Made by a program: the position numbers and the translations under genes
In this document: positions 1 to 10,529 of the stretch, one piece after another
Position numbering within the stretch: position 1 is the first letter of the stretch
Layout of the letters: every line of letters starts with the position of its first letter
The notes under the pieces: generated by a model
Told to the model about the DNA's origin: nothing
The model's input: the letters and a program-made list of their open reading frames with translations, nothing else
The model's database searches: none
Source: Epiperipatus broadwayi
Lineage: Eukaryota > Onychophora > Udeonychophora > Euonychophora > Peripatidae
Assembly (NCBI GenBank): GCA_028023455.1
Contig: JAQFVV010000185.1
Span: forward strand, 374,001 to 438,000
Length of the DNA stretch: 64,000 bases
Direction: 5' to 3'

Positions 1-439
1 GTGAAAAAGTTATGGCCGATTTGAAATAAATGTTCATAATAAATTTGCGTGAATATCCTGAATAAGAATATTTAAAGGAAGGCCAACAAGGACACCACAT
101 GCAAATATGTAGATTGCATGGTACACAGACATGCTTCATAAATGGCGGACCATGTTGTCATGATAATTATCAAAATTTATATTTAAATAAAAATGTTTAA
201 CTTTTCAAATCACTCCATATTCTGACTATAAATATTTTTTATTTAAATATAGGAGGATTTTTTTATTTAGTCTTGTACCAATTGTTTGAAATATATGACA
301 AAACATATCATATATCCTATCATTGTGCTAAATCAAATAGACAGACATCATGTCCCCGTAATAATTAATAAAATTTATATATAAATGAAAATATTTAGAT
401 TTCTGAATCACTTCAAAGTTAGAAACACCTTTTTATTGC

Positions 440-700
440 AACATTTTTTATTTAAATACAAAAGGATTAATATTTCTGTAACATAATTTTCATTATATCA
501 CTCTCATGCAAGGTAGAAACTGATTTTTGTCCACATTTAACACTTTGTGGAGGAGTGTAATCATAAACATATGACCAAAGATGTAAAAAAAGATGGATAA
601 TCCCAAGATTCACATTTTGTGCTAAACCAGCAATCATTATTTGGCCCAGATCACAATATCTTTATCATTGTTTAATATATATAAATAGCCAATTATTACA
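440..700 (-). repeat. Dispersed hammerhead-bearing repeat (family C), copy 1
   Basis: The minus strand here aligns with 27755-28025 on the plus strand. Shared blocks include 'CATATGTTTATGATTACAC', 'AAAGTGTTAAATG', 'ATCAGT' and 'CATGAGAGTG'. The hammerhead-like motif lies in its 5' third. No ORF is visible. It is a short non-coding repeat of roughly 300-400 bp. Confidence 0.55.
603..647 (-). ncRNA. Hammerhead-ribozyme-like motif, family C copy 1 (decayed)
   Basis: On the minus strand the order is stem I GGGCCAA (647-641), core AUAAUGA (a decayed CUGAUGA), stem II UUGCUGGUUUAGCAC (633-619), AAAA in place of GAAA, the eight bases UGUGAAUC, then stem I UUGG (606-603). Stem I pairs CCAA with UUGG. 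The small stem III is A-U plus U-A around GUGA, followed by cleavage triplet AUC. The core has mutated positions, so this copy is probably inactive. Its value is comparative: the same spacing recurs in three other copies. Confidence 0.5.
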
Positions 701-779
701 GTTTAATTGATAAGGGTCAAATTTACTACCTTCATAACTTTGGCACAAACCACTTGATGAAAGTATATTAATACATTTT

Positions 780-1030
780 TATTAGTCATTCATTAGACTA
801 GAGATTATTCACTTAAAGAATAATATTTCTGCAATGTAAATTTTCATTATGCCATTTTCATGTAAGGAAAAAACTGGTTTCTATCTGCTTTTAACACCCT
901 GTGGAAAGATATTAAAAGCAGACAGAAAACAGTCTCTTCTATGCATGAGAGTGTAGTGAAAATTACACTACAGAATTATTATTCATTAAGTAGATAATCT
1001 TTAGTCCAATGAATAACTAATAAAAAATAT
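780..1030. repeat. Palindrome from the distal end of the family C repeat
   Basis: The arms are about 780-890 and 905-1030. The left arm contains 'ATTAGTCATTCATTAGACTA' and 'CTATCTGCTTTTAA'. The right arm carries their reverse complements 'TAGTCCAATGAATAACTAAT' and 'TTAAAAGCAGACAG'. The spacer is only about 15 bp. The same sequence occurs once, non-inverted, at 27,900-28,025, so this is a head-to-head duplication of that repeat's tail. Confidence 0.6.
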
Positions 1031-1385
1031 TAACTTTTTTACTTAACCTTCTGATAATTGTTTGAAATATATTAAATATTCTATAATCTACCATTGTGAT
1101 AAATTGATGAGACTGGCTTCATTTTGCATAATAATTAATAAAATTTATGCATAAAATGAAAATATTTAGATGACTGAATCACTTTTATTGAAATATCCTA
1201 ATTTCATAAAAAAATGACACATTAATATTGACTTATTATAAATTTCAGTAATTTTGTAATATATTAAACAAGTCATGTAGATAATTGCATTTATCAATCA
1301 TATTTCATAAATACTATCATTTTTTTTGTTTAGTGTCAGCCTCCATAGTTTTGGATCTTGGATTGATTTCAGTGATGTCTCAAAT

Positions 1386-3784
1386 TTGAATTTTTTAAAA
1401 TAACAATATTTTTTTATACAAACTGTAATTACCATTTTTTATTACTGATATTATGTTTACACATTTTATTAATATGCTTTTTCTTGGATTTTGACCATCA
1501 TAGACTTTGTTACTTAGCTAAAACCTCAATATTAATCTATAAAAATTATCTAAATACATCCAAAAGCTATTACATTTGATTGTGGGCAGTTCAAATTTAA
1601 GAAAAGCAATAGTAATAAATATATAAATTTTAAAAAAAGGTATGTGCCAAAATATTTATTCCTAATACATTTCATTATATCAAATATCGATAAAGCTCTT
1701 TTAAATGGTCACACCATTGAGAAAGTATTTAAACATTTATTATGTAGTGGAACAATCAAATGTTTGATCATTTTTTTAGCATAACCTAACATTGCCCATA
1801 TGATAGTCCGGATGATATATATTAGTTTTACAAACACGTGTATGTGTGAATGCAATCATTTTATAGTTGAAAAAATAAAATTAAAAATTGATATATATAT
1901 ATTACATATTATATAATCATTAAAAAGTTTTCACTTAGTTTTTAATATATGGTTTTACAATAGAATACAATTTACCATTTATCAGAATTTCACAAATTTA
2001 AAAGTTAGCATAAATTTAGGTGTTTACTTTCAATGCATGTCTCGATTTTATGTAACCATAGTGTGTTTTTCATTACCTATAAATGACATCAATATTAAAT
2101 ACATAAGAGATGTCATTGTGCAAATTAAATTCCAGTGCCCCCATAAAATAAAATTAATAAATTAAAAGAAAAATAATTCTATATATTTTTTTATTTATTC
2201 AGAGATAGTGAAGCAGTAAAACATTAAAAATTTATAATTATTTATTCTTTGACCTTTTTATTTATTTATTAACTCTCGGTTTTGTGAGTCACAAAAGAGC
2301 TCCGAGAAATTTTCTCTCTACATGGAGAATAATGATGCTACAACATTGAAAACTGACAATCAGACCAAACTTTATTGATTAAATTTTTATGTTCATAATT
2401 TTTCTTCAAGGGTTGGGATCATTAACATTAAAATTATATGTAAAATCACACTTTCAGGATTTTTACTCTCAGAATTACAATTTCACTTTCTCTGTTTAGC
2501 ACTACATATATATTATTTGATATTTTCCATGTTGTGACCTTGACTAGAAGGATTGAAATCAATACATATAATGGTTTGCAAGTAGAATACACAGAACCCA
2601 ATGACTCAATAACAAGAGGAGTAATCTAATGTTAGTTTAATGCTAACAATTCATTATATACAATGTAATTAATACAAATATCTGGAACTAAATATACAAA
2701 TGTAATAAGAAATCTGATATACAATTTTCTATAATAATTTTATTTCTAGTTTACCTATTTTTCTAATATACATGATTCCATTGGGTTTATAAAAACATAA
2801 GGTTGAAGTACCCTATAGTAACACTAGATTCATTATATACAGCTAGAGAACAATTGTCTACAATATAATGTCCAATAGCTCTTCTGCTACTTCACCATTA
2901 CTGAACAATATTATAGCTATGATGCTCATTATGAAAAGAAAAGTCAATTTTCTTTAATCATTACATATTGGCTTGTCTCTATTATCTTTTCTGAGTTAGC
3001 TCTCAAATTTCAATAGCAGTTATTAAGCCAACTTTACCAAATATGTTAATTAGTTTAATAAATTTACTTTATTGTTTGTTTCAAAATATATTAGTTACTA
3101 CAAAAATTTAATTCAATTTTTTTCATGTCTAACTTGTTCCTGTTTGCTATTAACAAAGTTCAGTAATAAAGTAATTACTCTATTATTTAATTTTTTTATG
3201 TGCTGTTAATAATTTAATTGTATTGTACATAGAATACTTTATTATATACATATTGTATAATCTGGTATTTTTAATTTTCATACTTATATTGTTTATTTGA
3301 TAAATTTTTAGAAGACATTTCATACATTTGCAAATTATTTTAATATTAGATTGTGCCAGGTAACTCTAAAATAAATTCTCTACTTGATTTGTTCCAATAA
3401 ATAAGAAATATTTTAGGCACCAACCCAATAGCGAACTCTTTAGAAGAACTTTCAAATGACATTATATAAGTGTTAGTTTCAATAGATTGGCTTTAAGTAA
3501 TATTGATATTTGTATTTTGAAACTTGTTAAGAATTAAATATTTGGCACATATTTTTTAAAAAAATATGTGTTTTATAATTTAAAACTGTTGTGTGCAATC
3601 AAAACAATAATTTTTGAATAAATTTAGATAATATTATGGATTAATTATGATATTTTAAATAGATAACAAACTCCACAATGAATGAAATCCAAGGAAAAGT
3701 GTATTAATAAAACATATAAAAATTAACATTAAAATAAAAAAATGTTGGTATTTTTTAAAAGAAGATAATATCAATATATATATA
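1386..3784. other. AT-rich non-coding stretch, nothing recognised
   Basis: About 2.4 kb of very AT-rich sequence between the two inverted-repeat arms. I see no ORF with recognisable protein character, no RNA gene and no clear repeat boundary. If the arms belong to one element, this would be its interior. Confidence 0.5.
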
Positions 3785-3862
3785 TATTAGACAACACTGG
3801 AATCAATCTCAGGATCAAAAACTATAAAACCAAACACTATTCCTTTGTGCTATAGCAAAATT
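3785..3862 (-). repeat. Possible tRNA-derived SINE head
   Basis: On the minus strand 'TATAGCACAAAGG' resembles a pol III A box. About 35-40 bases later 'GAGATTGATTCCAG' resembles a B box. The spacing is that of a tRNA gene, but the arms do not fold into a full cloverleaf by eye. A partial related copy lies near 1335-1385 on the plus strand. It could instead be chance in AT-rich DNA. Confidence 0.35.
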
Positions 3863-4400
3863 GAATCATGGTATTTGTAAAATATGATTGATAAATACAA
3901 TTACCTACGTCATGACTTATTTAATATACTATAGAATTACTGTAATTATTACAAAGTAATATTGTTTTAAATAAGGTAATTTTTGAAGAAATCATTGATG
4001 TGTCATTTTTTAATATAAATTAGGACATTAAAATAAAAATGATTAAGAAATGCAAAGATTTTTATTTATATATAAATTATGTTAATTATTAAGTCAACAT
4101 GGTGCCAATTTTCTCGATGTAGTGCCACAGTAGAATATATAATATATACTAATTCTCTTGCATTTAGATAAAAAAAATCTTTACAATCAGAATGTGTTTC
4201 TAAGATAATTCAAAAATCGAAACATTTTCATTTACATATAAATTTTATTAATTATCATAGGGACATGCCATTTATCAATTAAAACACTAGTAGGATTTAT
4301 AATATGCAATTGTCACAAGTCTAAGCGGAATAATTTAAAAATCTAAACTTTTTTATTTGCATTATAAATTTTATTAATTACAGTAGCGACATATAACTAT
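3785..4400 (-). repeat. Right arm of the large inverted repeat
   Basis: The reverse complement of about 3785-4130 follows the sequence at 1060-1385 with moderate divergence. Further minus-strand copies of the ~100 bp subrepeat continue to about 4400. The inner boundary coincides with the tRNA-like sequence listed separately. Confidence 0.6.
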
Positions 4401-4609
4401 TTTTATATCTATCTATTTGCTTTTTTTAACCATCTATTTATCTATTCAATCATTCATTTATTTAACTATCTATCTAAGTACTCACCCATTGCCCAAACTG
4501 CATGCCCACATGTGGTAGCTTTAGACACCATATTTAGTTAGTGATTTTTATATACGCTGCTTTAGCACTCTAATTCAAATGTCATTTATATAAATAAAAA
4601 AAATTAAAT

Positions 4610-4690
4610 TTTATGCTGCTTAGTGCAGCGTTAGAATGACAGAGATTTCTGTTCCAATTTAGCTATCGACTCCACCTCATACAATTGATA
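4610..4690. repeat. tRNA-like promoter boxes beside hammerhead copy 4
   Basis: Reading the minus strand, 'GTCGATAGCTAAATTGG' fits a pol III A box well (TAGCTAAATTGG). It lies about 60 bases after the hammerhead. The copy at 10,030-10,100 is colinear ('GAGTCAATAGATGAAGGG') and has a clear B box there instead. The two together suggest a tRNA-derived segment linked to the ribozyme. Confidence 0.35.
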
Positions 4691-4727
4691 CATATGACCA
4701 CACACATGGTAAAATGGTAAATAATCT

Positions 4728-4770
4728 CCAACATATGTATTTCATGCTGAATCAGTATTCATCAGTTGGT
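4728..4770 (-). ncRNA. Hammerhead-ribozyme-like motif, family C copy 4 (best-preserved core)
   Basis: On the minus strand: stem I ACCAA (4770-4766), the canonical core CUGAUGA (4765-4759), stem II AUACUGAUUCAGCAU (4758-4744, one A-C mismatch), intact GAAA (4743-4740), stem III U-ACAU-A closed by A-U, then UUGG (4731-4728) closing stem I. Both catalytic core strands are intact. The base at the cleavage position is G, which the hammerhead rule (A, C or U) does not allow, so this copy may fold but not cut. Length and spacing match copies 1-3. Confidence 0.6.
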
Positions 4771-4819
4771 CCTGATTATTATCACCTACACACACGCACA
4801 CACACATATATATATATAT

Positions 4820-5145
4820 ACAATCAGTGGTCAGTTTATATTAAGATAGCAATAGCAAATCTTAAAACATTAATCTACTCTATACTCCAACATCTCAGCC
4901 ATCCATACCATTAAAAATCTGATGATGGAATACCCAAATTCTTTGTTGATGCCAATATTATTCTAATTCCCATGTTGACCTTAATAATATAATAATACTA
5001 CAATAGTAATAAAATAATATTGGCATCAACAAAGGATTTGGGCATTCCATCACCAGATTTTCAATGGGATGGCTGGCTGAGAAGTTGGAGGGTGGAGTAT
5101 ATTGAAGCATGTGCAACAAATCTTAATATAAACCAAGTACTATAT
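4820..5145. repeat. Foldback palindrome with arms of ~130 bp
   Basis: The arms are about 4820-4965 and 5013-5145. The inner part is nearly perfect: 'GATGGAATACCCAAATTC' on the left matches 'GATGGAATGCCCAAATCC' in the reverse complement of the right, followed by 'TTTGTTGATGCCAATATTAT' in both. The loop is about 48 bp. The short ORF starting at 5020 is only a product of the repeat and is not called as a gene. Confidence 0.75.
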
Positions 5146-5151
5146 ATATAT

Positions 5152-6348
5152 TATAACAGAATTACCTTTTCGACCGTTCGTAAACGTTTTAATTTACACT
5201 TTTACGATTGACACGACTGTCACGTCAAGCAAAGAAGCCAATATAGACTCATTATTTAAGTCCATATTCCTGATCGAATACTGAGATTGCCAATGGCATA
5301 TTTCAGTATTATCTTTCCCAGTCAGAAGCTTCTTCGACTGCTGGATAATCATTCATAAGAATGATTTATTTAAAATAATCCAGCGCTTGAAATATTTATA
5401 ATTTTTTGCGAGATTTAATATTACTGTACTATATTGACACGTATACTTTTGCTAGAATAAATGTCTAATTAGTATTTTATAACCCTACGGGTATATCATT
5501 ATAATTAGTATGGTGAAGAAGGAAAGACGAGACGTAAGGAGCTATTTATAAATAAATATTGTTTAATATAATACATTCATAAACATTAAAATATAATACT
5601 TCAACATAAAACAAGCAATCATTTAAATAACACAAATTATATTTAATTTAATTAACCCTTCACCTAAAATGATAATTCTTTGATACTAAATATTTATAAG
5701 TATATATTTTATAGCTTATAGTCTTTTTTTCACGTATTCTTTGATATAGAAAATTATTAATTATGTGGTTCATTCAGATTGACTTTTGCAATTGCATTTT
5801 TTAATTAATGTGGCCATTTACGAAAGTGTGTACACGCGTGTTATATTAAAGTTAATTACATAGGTTTCTGGACATTGATGAGGGAATTATTACCCATCAT
5901 GTGGATTACTCCACTTCTTTTGTAGAGATGGAAATTCTTGGGATCCGGCTGGATTCTTTTTTGCAGCTTACTTAAGTCGTATTCTTGCGGCTTCGATGAC
6001 AGGGAAGGCGAACCATCAGGCAGGCGCTATCTATACTATTACTTCATGGGGAAGATGACTTTACACCCAAGGCGAGCGTGGATTAACTGGCATCTGTTTG
6101 TGGCCCCTTAGCCCTGCATTCTCGATGTTTCAACTTCTTGGTACATTTTTTTGTTCACAGCTCACGAACTACTCTGTCTGTCAGCTCAGCAGACTCAAAA
6201 ACCACTCAACATGGTTCCTTCTTTTACAATTTTCTTCCTTAATTGTCCCAGAATTCTTTTCTTATCTTCTTGATTGTATTTGGAATGTCATTAATTACAT
6301 TTCACACATTTATTTTACTTTCATTAAATACATAAAATTTTCTTCTTG

Positions 6349-6380
<32 letters not shown>

Positions 6381-6921
6381 ATTTACTTCCATTTCTTTTT
6401 AATAAAATAATTTTCTTATTTACAACTCTTTATTACCTTCACATAGCCATACATATATTTCATGCATTCACATGTGTATTTTGAAGAGGTGATCTTTATC
6501 TTTTTATAAATCTATTTATTTTTATTTATAATTGTGACTGAAATTTTATGATTGCTAATTCTACAATCATTAACCCCTTTTCCCTTTAAGATTTAATTAT
6601 CACCTTTGGTGATCTTATTTTACTATTCCTTAAACTTTACCAATTTTAAATTCTAAAAAAGCTTACATTGGAAGGTGGAAGATAAGGATCTTGGTTGCTT
6701 ACCTTCCTTCACTTTCTTTAATTACCATAATTGATTTTTTTAATTACTTGCATTCCTCAGCTACCATTTTGATTTCTTAATTAAAACTTAAAATAAATTT
6801 ATTTTATTTTTCTAACTTTATTATCCAATTTCTATGACTTTTTTTACATAAAACTTACATTTAATATTATACTATATATTAAATGTACGCATGTGGGATC
6901 GCAGTATGTGTGATCATCACA
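5152..6921. mobile_element. Candidate solo LTR (low confidence)
   Basis: A 1.77 kb block, less AT-rich than its surroundings, sits between two (AT)n tracts. It starts TATAAC (TG-type end mutated to TA) and ends ATCACA, with ATAT immediately on each side. This matches the arrangement of better-supported LTRs in the window (7075-9086, 25,506-27,746). It contains a 128-codon ORF at 6098-6484 with no recognisable domain; I treat that as chance. There is no second copy in the window, so the LTR call rests only on ends and flanks. Confidence 0.35.
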
Positions 6922-6929
6922 ATATACAT

Positions 6930-9240
6930 ATATATATATATATATAATTAAAATTACCCCAATTCCAAAATTCAAACAGACCAGCATAAAAATAATATTA
7001 AAACACTACCAAAGGTTTCACTGCTACAAGCAGACTTCTCAAGTGTAAAGAACTACTAAAACTACACAATATATTATAACGATCGAAATGAAAGTGAAGA
7101 TCGAATCTAACCGCAAAATGGTATCTGCTCTACAAGGCGCCATCTAGGCATTTAAACCTAGAAAAATTTATAGAGTAGGCAGATACGCACTGTTAAGATT
7201 CCACTTTATTTAAATATTCCGATCGTTAGCCCAAGTCACTAGCTCAGCGGAGACACAGAGATAAAAATCAATATCTTAATTTATATCTTAAATATCAATA
7301 AATAAAAGCCACTTCCAGAAATTAACACATAAAAATATTTATTTACGCACATATAAAATAACATTTAAATGTTGAGGGATAAGTTTACCATTTTAGATTT
7401 TTATATTAACTTTTAATTTTACATTTAACTAAGTTTCAATGAGTTTAATATTTTATTTAGATAGTCAAGTATGAATAGACTACATAGATCTGCATTTGAA
7501 AAGAAAATATTCTATCCCTATTTAACCTTAGGCTAAAATTCGCAGTCAAACTGGCATCAATTCATCTGATACATCGATGTATTCAATGTAATACGGAATA
7601 CGACAGCACCAAAAAGATTAAGAGAAGGCATTGACTCTCATCAGATAGGAATATTACATCTATCTAATGAGAAGAACAATAAAAAAAAACTCCATAGAAA
7701 GGAACTGCGTTCTCCGTCTTATAATTCCTTTCATAGGCAAACGGGTGAGTGTGGCGTAAATATAAACGATTCTTCCAGTAGCGAATCTCCGACTACATCT
7801 ACATACTACATCAATACATCCAATCCATTGACCCAATTTAACAATGAAACAAATAACCTAAGATTACCCTCCCTTAATATAACTTTACAAAACTATATAA
7901 CCATTCATGCCCGACTTAAATTTAACATTTAAATACATTCGCGCAGATTTGTTTCAAAATGTTGGGTATAGATCGGCTGCACAGATTCCACGGTCAAAAC
8001 ATTCCAAATTAAACACAACCGATCAAAATACAAAGTCAATCGATAACGTCAATTGCAACAGGGAATACACAAGGCCCCATGTCATTCATCGTAAGATGCC
8101 TGCATTAACATCGTTGACCTATATATTCCAATCGACTGTGAAAACCACAACATAATCAACCGCTAACGAATCTATGCAACGGTTATACCCAACTTAAATG
8201 TAATGCATTTAATAATTTCTACAATAAATATTACTACAAATAAAAATAATAAAATGGAAATGATTTTAGTAAAACTTAACTATATAAATTTAAACAATCA
8301 ATTATTAATTTGAAAATCAAATAAGAGTTCATTTTAAAATTTAAATTAGCTGAATCTTTAAAAAAAAATCAATGACGAAAGTTCTTAATTACTTTTTTTT
8401 GGTTGTTGTTAATTTGTAAAGTTCATAGCTCACGGTAGAAGAGTCCAGGTTTCTGCTTTTAATTCCCACGATGCCTCCATTGGAAGATAATGTTCTGGAG
8501 ATGGCAATAGCTGGTTCAAGGTATCACAGTCTTTTCATTTTTCCTTTTTAAATAGAGAGTGTGGTATGTGCATCCTACCACCTCTCAAACACACAATGCT
8601 GGAACTGTCCGAAAAAACTGTATTTCCCTTTTTATATTATCCACACAGATTCAATCAACAAAACATCACTAATCCATCACTTTCGTTAGGGTCCGAGCCA
8701 AGGCTTAGTGCTTCCATTGGTCAAGCTAATTTCTCTTTTTTTCTTATCTATCTTTCATCAGATCATTTTAATTATACAAGAGCCCACGGCTAGCTTGCTT
8801 TTCAAACAATTTATAAACAATCATTTCCATTTACAGATTACAAGAACTAATTAATACCTGTTTTTATTTTTAAATCTTATACTTTTTTTTTTTTTATAAA
8901 AAAGTACATTCAAATACTTCTTTATTTGTTTTTTTTAAAAAAAATATTTTTAAAGTTTGGCATCTGTGCGAATGTATATACGTTTAAAAAACATTTTAAT
9001 TTTAGCGTTTAGTTTTTTACTTTTATTTGCGAACTTTTAAGTTTTTATTTTAAATTAATGTAACGACATATTTATATATCGTTACAATATATAATATTAA
9101 ACATTACTCACAATCCATTCACTTCCCATCCACCCTTAATATTAAAAGAACTCTTAAATAAATTAATTGCTTCAGAATAATAAATTTTCAATAATAAAGA
9201 TTCTTTAATTCTTCTTTTGATTTCATTTCTCTCAAAGAAA
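6930..9240 (-). pseudogene. PLE 3' end in inverted orientation, split by a solo LTR
   Basis: The sequences 6930-7074 and 9087-9240, read together on the minus strand, reproduce the plus-strand PLE 3' end at 9530-9830. This covers the last ~50 codons of the GIY-YIG ORF, the stop region and the 3' untranslated part ending near the 'GGTCTG' and 'CCAAAATTC' blocks. The 2.0 kb between them (7075-9086) is an inserted LTR. Before that insertion this was a palindrome of two head-to-head PLE 3' ends separated by about 290 bp. The inverted copy starts within the coding region at the codons for FFERNEIKRR of its partner. Confidence 0.75.
7075..9086 (-). mobile_element. Solo LTR (TGTAACG...CGTTATA), ~2.0 kb
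   Basis: On the minus strand it begins TGTAACG at 9086 and ends CGTTATA at 7075. It is flanked on both sides by ATAT, a possible 4 bp target duplication. The whole block has a diverged inverted copy at 25,506-27,746: shared landmarks include 'ATGCCTAGATGGCGCC', 'TTCATAGTTG' and 'AAAGTTCGCAAATAAAA'. There is no internal coding region or second LTR, so it is best read as a solo LTR from recombination. The short ORF at 7907-8155 has no recognised domain. The LTR lies inside the PLE palindrome, so it is younger than it. Confidence 0.7.
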
Positions 9241-9673
9241 TAGTAAATTGTTTGGAAATAAGAAAATTGCTTGGAAAAGGGCTGTTACATTGAATAATTT
9301 ATTAAATAATGCAAAATAAATTTTTAATAGAAAGACTATTCCTGGTGTAGTATATTTTATTCCTTGTTTATTTTGTAAGAAGGTTTACACAGGTGAAAGT
9401 AGTTCGAGTTTAAATGAAAGAATGAAGGTTCATAAAAGTAGAGTTAAAAATATATATCTTAGTTCTGCTTTGTATGTCCATGAAAAAGATATAGGCCACA
9501 CTATTGATTTTGATGAAGCTAAGGTTGTCTTCTTTGAGAGAAATGAAATCAAAAGAAGAATTAAAGAATCTTTATTATTGAAAATTTATTATTCTGAAGC
9601 AATTAATTTATTTAAGAGTTCTTTTAATATTAAGGGTGGATGGGAAGTGAATGGATTTGTGGGTAATGTTTAA
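9241..9673 (+). pseudogene. PLE C-terminal GIY-YIG endonuclease domain (5'-truncated)
   Basis: Translation from about 9340 gives TIPGVVYFIPCLFCKKVYTG followed by ESSSSLNERMKVH and, further on, SALYVHEKDIGHTIDFDEAK. This is the GIY-YIG nuclease of Penelope-like retroelements: the 'VVYFIPC...C..VYTGE' start, the 'L.ER...H' helix, the 'SAL..H....GH' block and the basic 'KRRIKESLLLKI' tail. In these elements the domain cuts target DNA and sits after the reverse transcriptase. Here the RT is missing. A stop lies just upstream in the same frame, and the open part starts at Met 9422. The ORF closes at 9673, followed by 3' sequence, a TA tract and a hammerhead. Confidence 0.85.
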
Positions 9674-9840
9674 TATTATATATATTGTGTAGTTTTAGTA
9701 GTTCTTTACACTTGAGAAGTCTGCTTGTAGCAGTAAAACCTTTGGTAGTGTTTTAATATTATTTTTATGCTGGTCTGGTTGAATTTTGGATTTGGGGTAA
9801 TTTTAATTATATATTGACTAGTTTAGTTTTATGCTTGTAA
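9674..9840 (+). repeat. PLE 3' untranslated / terminal repeat region
   Basis: The sequence from the stop codon to the TA tract is repeated, inverted, at 6930-7074. Landmarks are 'CTTGAGAAGTCTGCTTGTAG' and 'ATGCTGGTCTGGTTGAATT'. Two copies in the same locus support it as the element's 3' end. Confidence 0.65.
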
Positions 9841-9947
<107 letters not shown>

Positions 9948-9960
9948 GAGATAATGATCT

Positions 9961-10005
9961 GGATTAACTGATGAGTGCTGGTTCAGAATGGAATATGTAT
10001 ATTAG
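9961..10005 (+). ncRNA. Hammerhead-ribozyme-like motif, family C copy 3, downstream of a PLE ORF
   Basis: The order is stem I GGAUUAA (9961-9967), the perfect core CUGAUGA (9968-9974), stem II region GUGCUGGUUCAGAAU (9975-9989, partly decayed), GGAA for GAAA, eight bases UAUGUAUA (9994-10001) giving A-U and U-A pairs and cleavage triplet AUA, then UUAG (10002-10005). Stem I pairs UUAA with UUAG. It lies about 290 bp after the PLE stop codon. PLEs are known to carry minimal hammerheads in their terminal repeats, so the position supports the call. One GAAA base is mutated. Confidence 0.6.
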
Positions 10006-10029
10006 AGTTTATCATTTTCACATGTTGTC

Positions 10030-10105
10030 ATGTGTATTGGTTATATGAGATAGAGTCAATAGATGAAGGGTGCTTTGAAGTCTGTGTTCAAATCCTTTAC
10101 AGTTA
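10030..10105 (+). repeat. tRNA-like segment after hammerhead copy 3
   Basis: 'GTGTTCAAATCC' at about 10,086-10,097 is a good pol III B box. 'GAGTCAATAGATGAAGGG' upstream is colinear with the A-box region of the copy near 4660. No full cloverleaf is visible. A tRNA-derived SINE relic linked to the ribozyme is the likeliest reading; the ORF at 9975-10163 across it is chance. Confidence 0.4.
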
Positions 10106-10529
10106 CATCTATATTAAATTATACTTGTATTTTAATATTATATATATAAATTTGGGAAATTGAATAATACTCCTATGCTTATACAAAGACATTTCAAGAT
10201 GTAAGGCAAAGAAATACTATCTTAAACACATAATTCGTGAGTTGGCTGATTAAATAAAGTTGTTGTTAATTTAATAATTTTATTCTATAACAATCTGCAA
10301 ATATTTTAGTGCATAAGACAAATAAATCTGTCTCAGTGCACTTTTTTCATGTAAAAATATATATTAGACATAAAAATTATTAAGAATATAAAACATGAAA
10401 GAATAACTATGCAGTATAGTTATTAATGATTATTAATAAAATTAGGCAAATGAATCATGTTGAATACTTCCATATTCTAGAACAACAAAAAGAAAAGAGA
10501 ATGTATGTACCACAGGGTAACAGAAAAAA

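Larger units (their letters stand above)
1..1385 (+). repeat. Left arm of a large inverted repeat built of ~100 bp subrepeats
   Basis: A unit reading roughly 'ATAATTAATAAAATTTATA' followed by 'AAATGAAAATATTTAGAT' and 'CTGAATCAC' recurs near 155-260, 355-430 and 1125-1190. The same unit appears on the opposite strand near 4040-4110, 4190-4270 and 4325-4395. The part from about 1060 to 1385 has a clear inverted partner at about 3785-4130, including the stretch around 'ATGATTGATAAATACAATTA'. This looks like a foldback element or an inverted duplication of a short dispersed repeat. I see no coding sequence. A hammerhead-like copy and a small palindrome are inserted within it and are listed separately. 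Confidence 0.6.

Noticed and set aside
520-560. GAAAT-CA-GUC-like block in the tail of the family C repeat as a second ribozyme (also near 27,915)
   Set aside because: No CUGANGA strand occurs upstream in any copy, so it is not a hammerhead.
6098-6484. 128-codon ORF rich in Phe, Leu and Ile
   Set aside because: T-rich composition produces hydrophobic codons; no domain, no conserved copy, and it lies within a candidate LTR.
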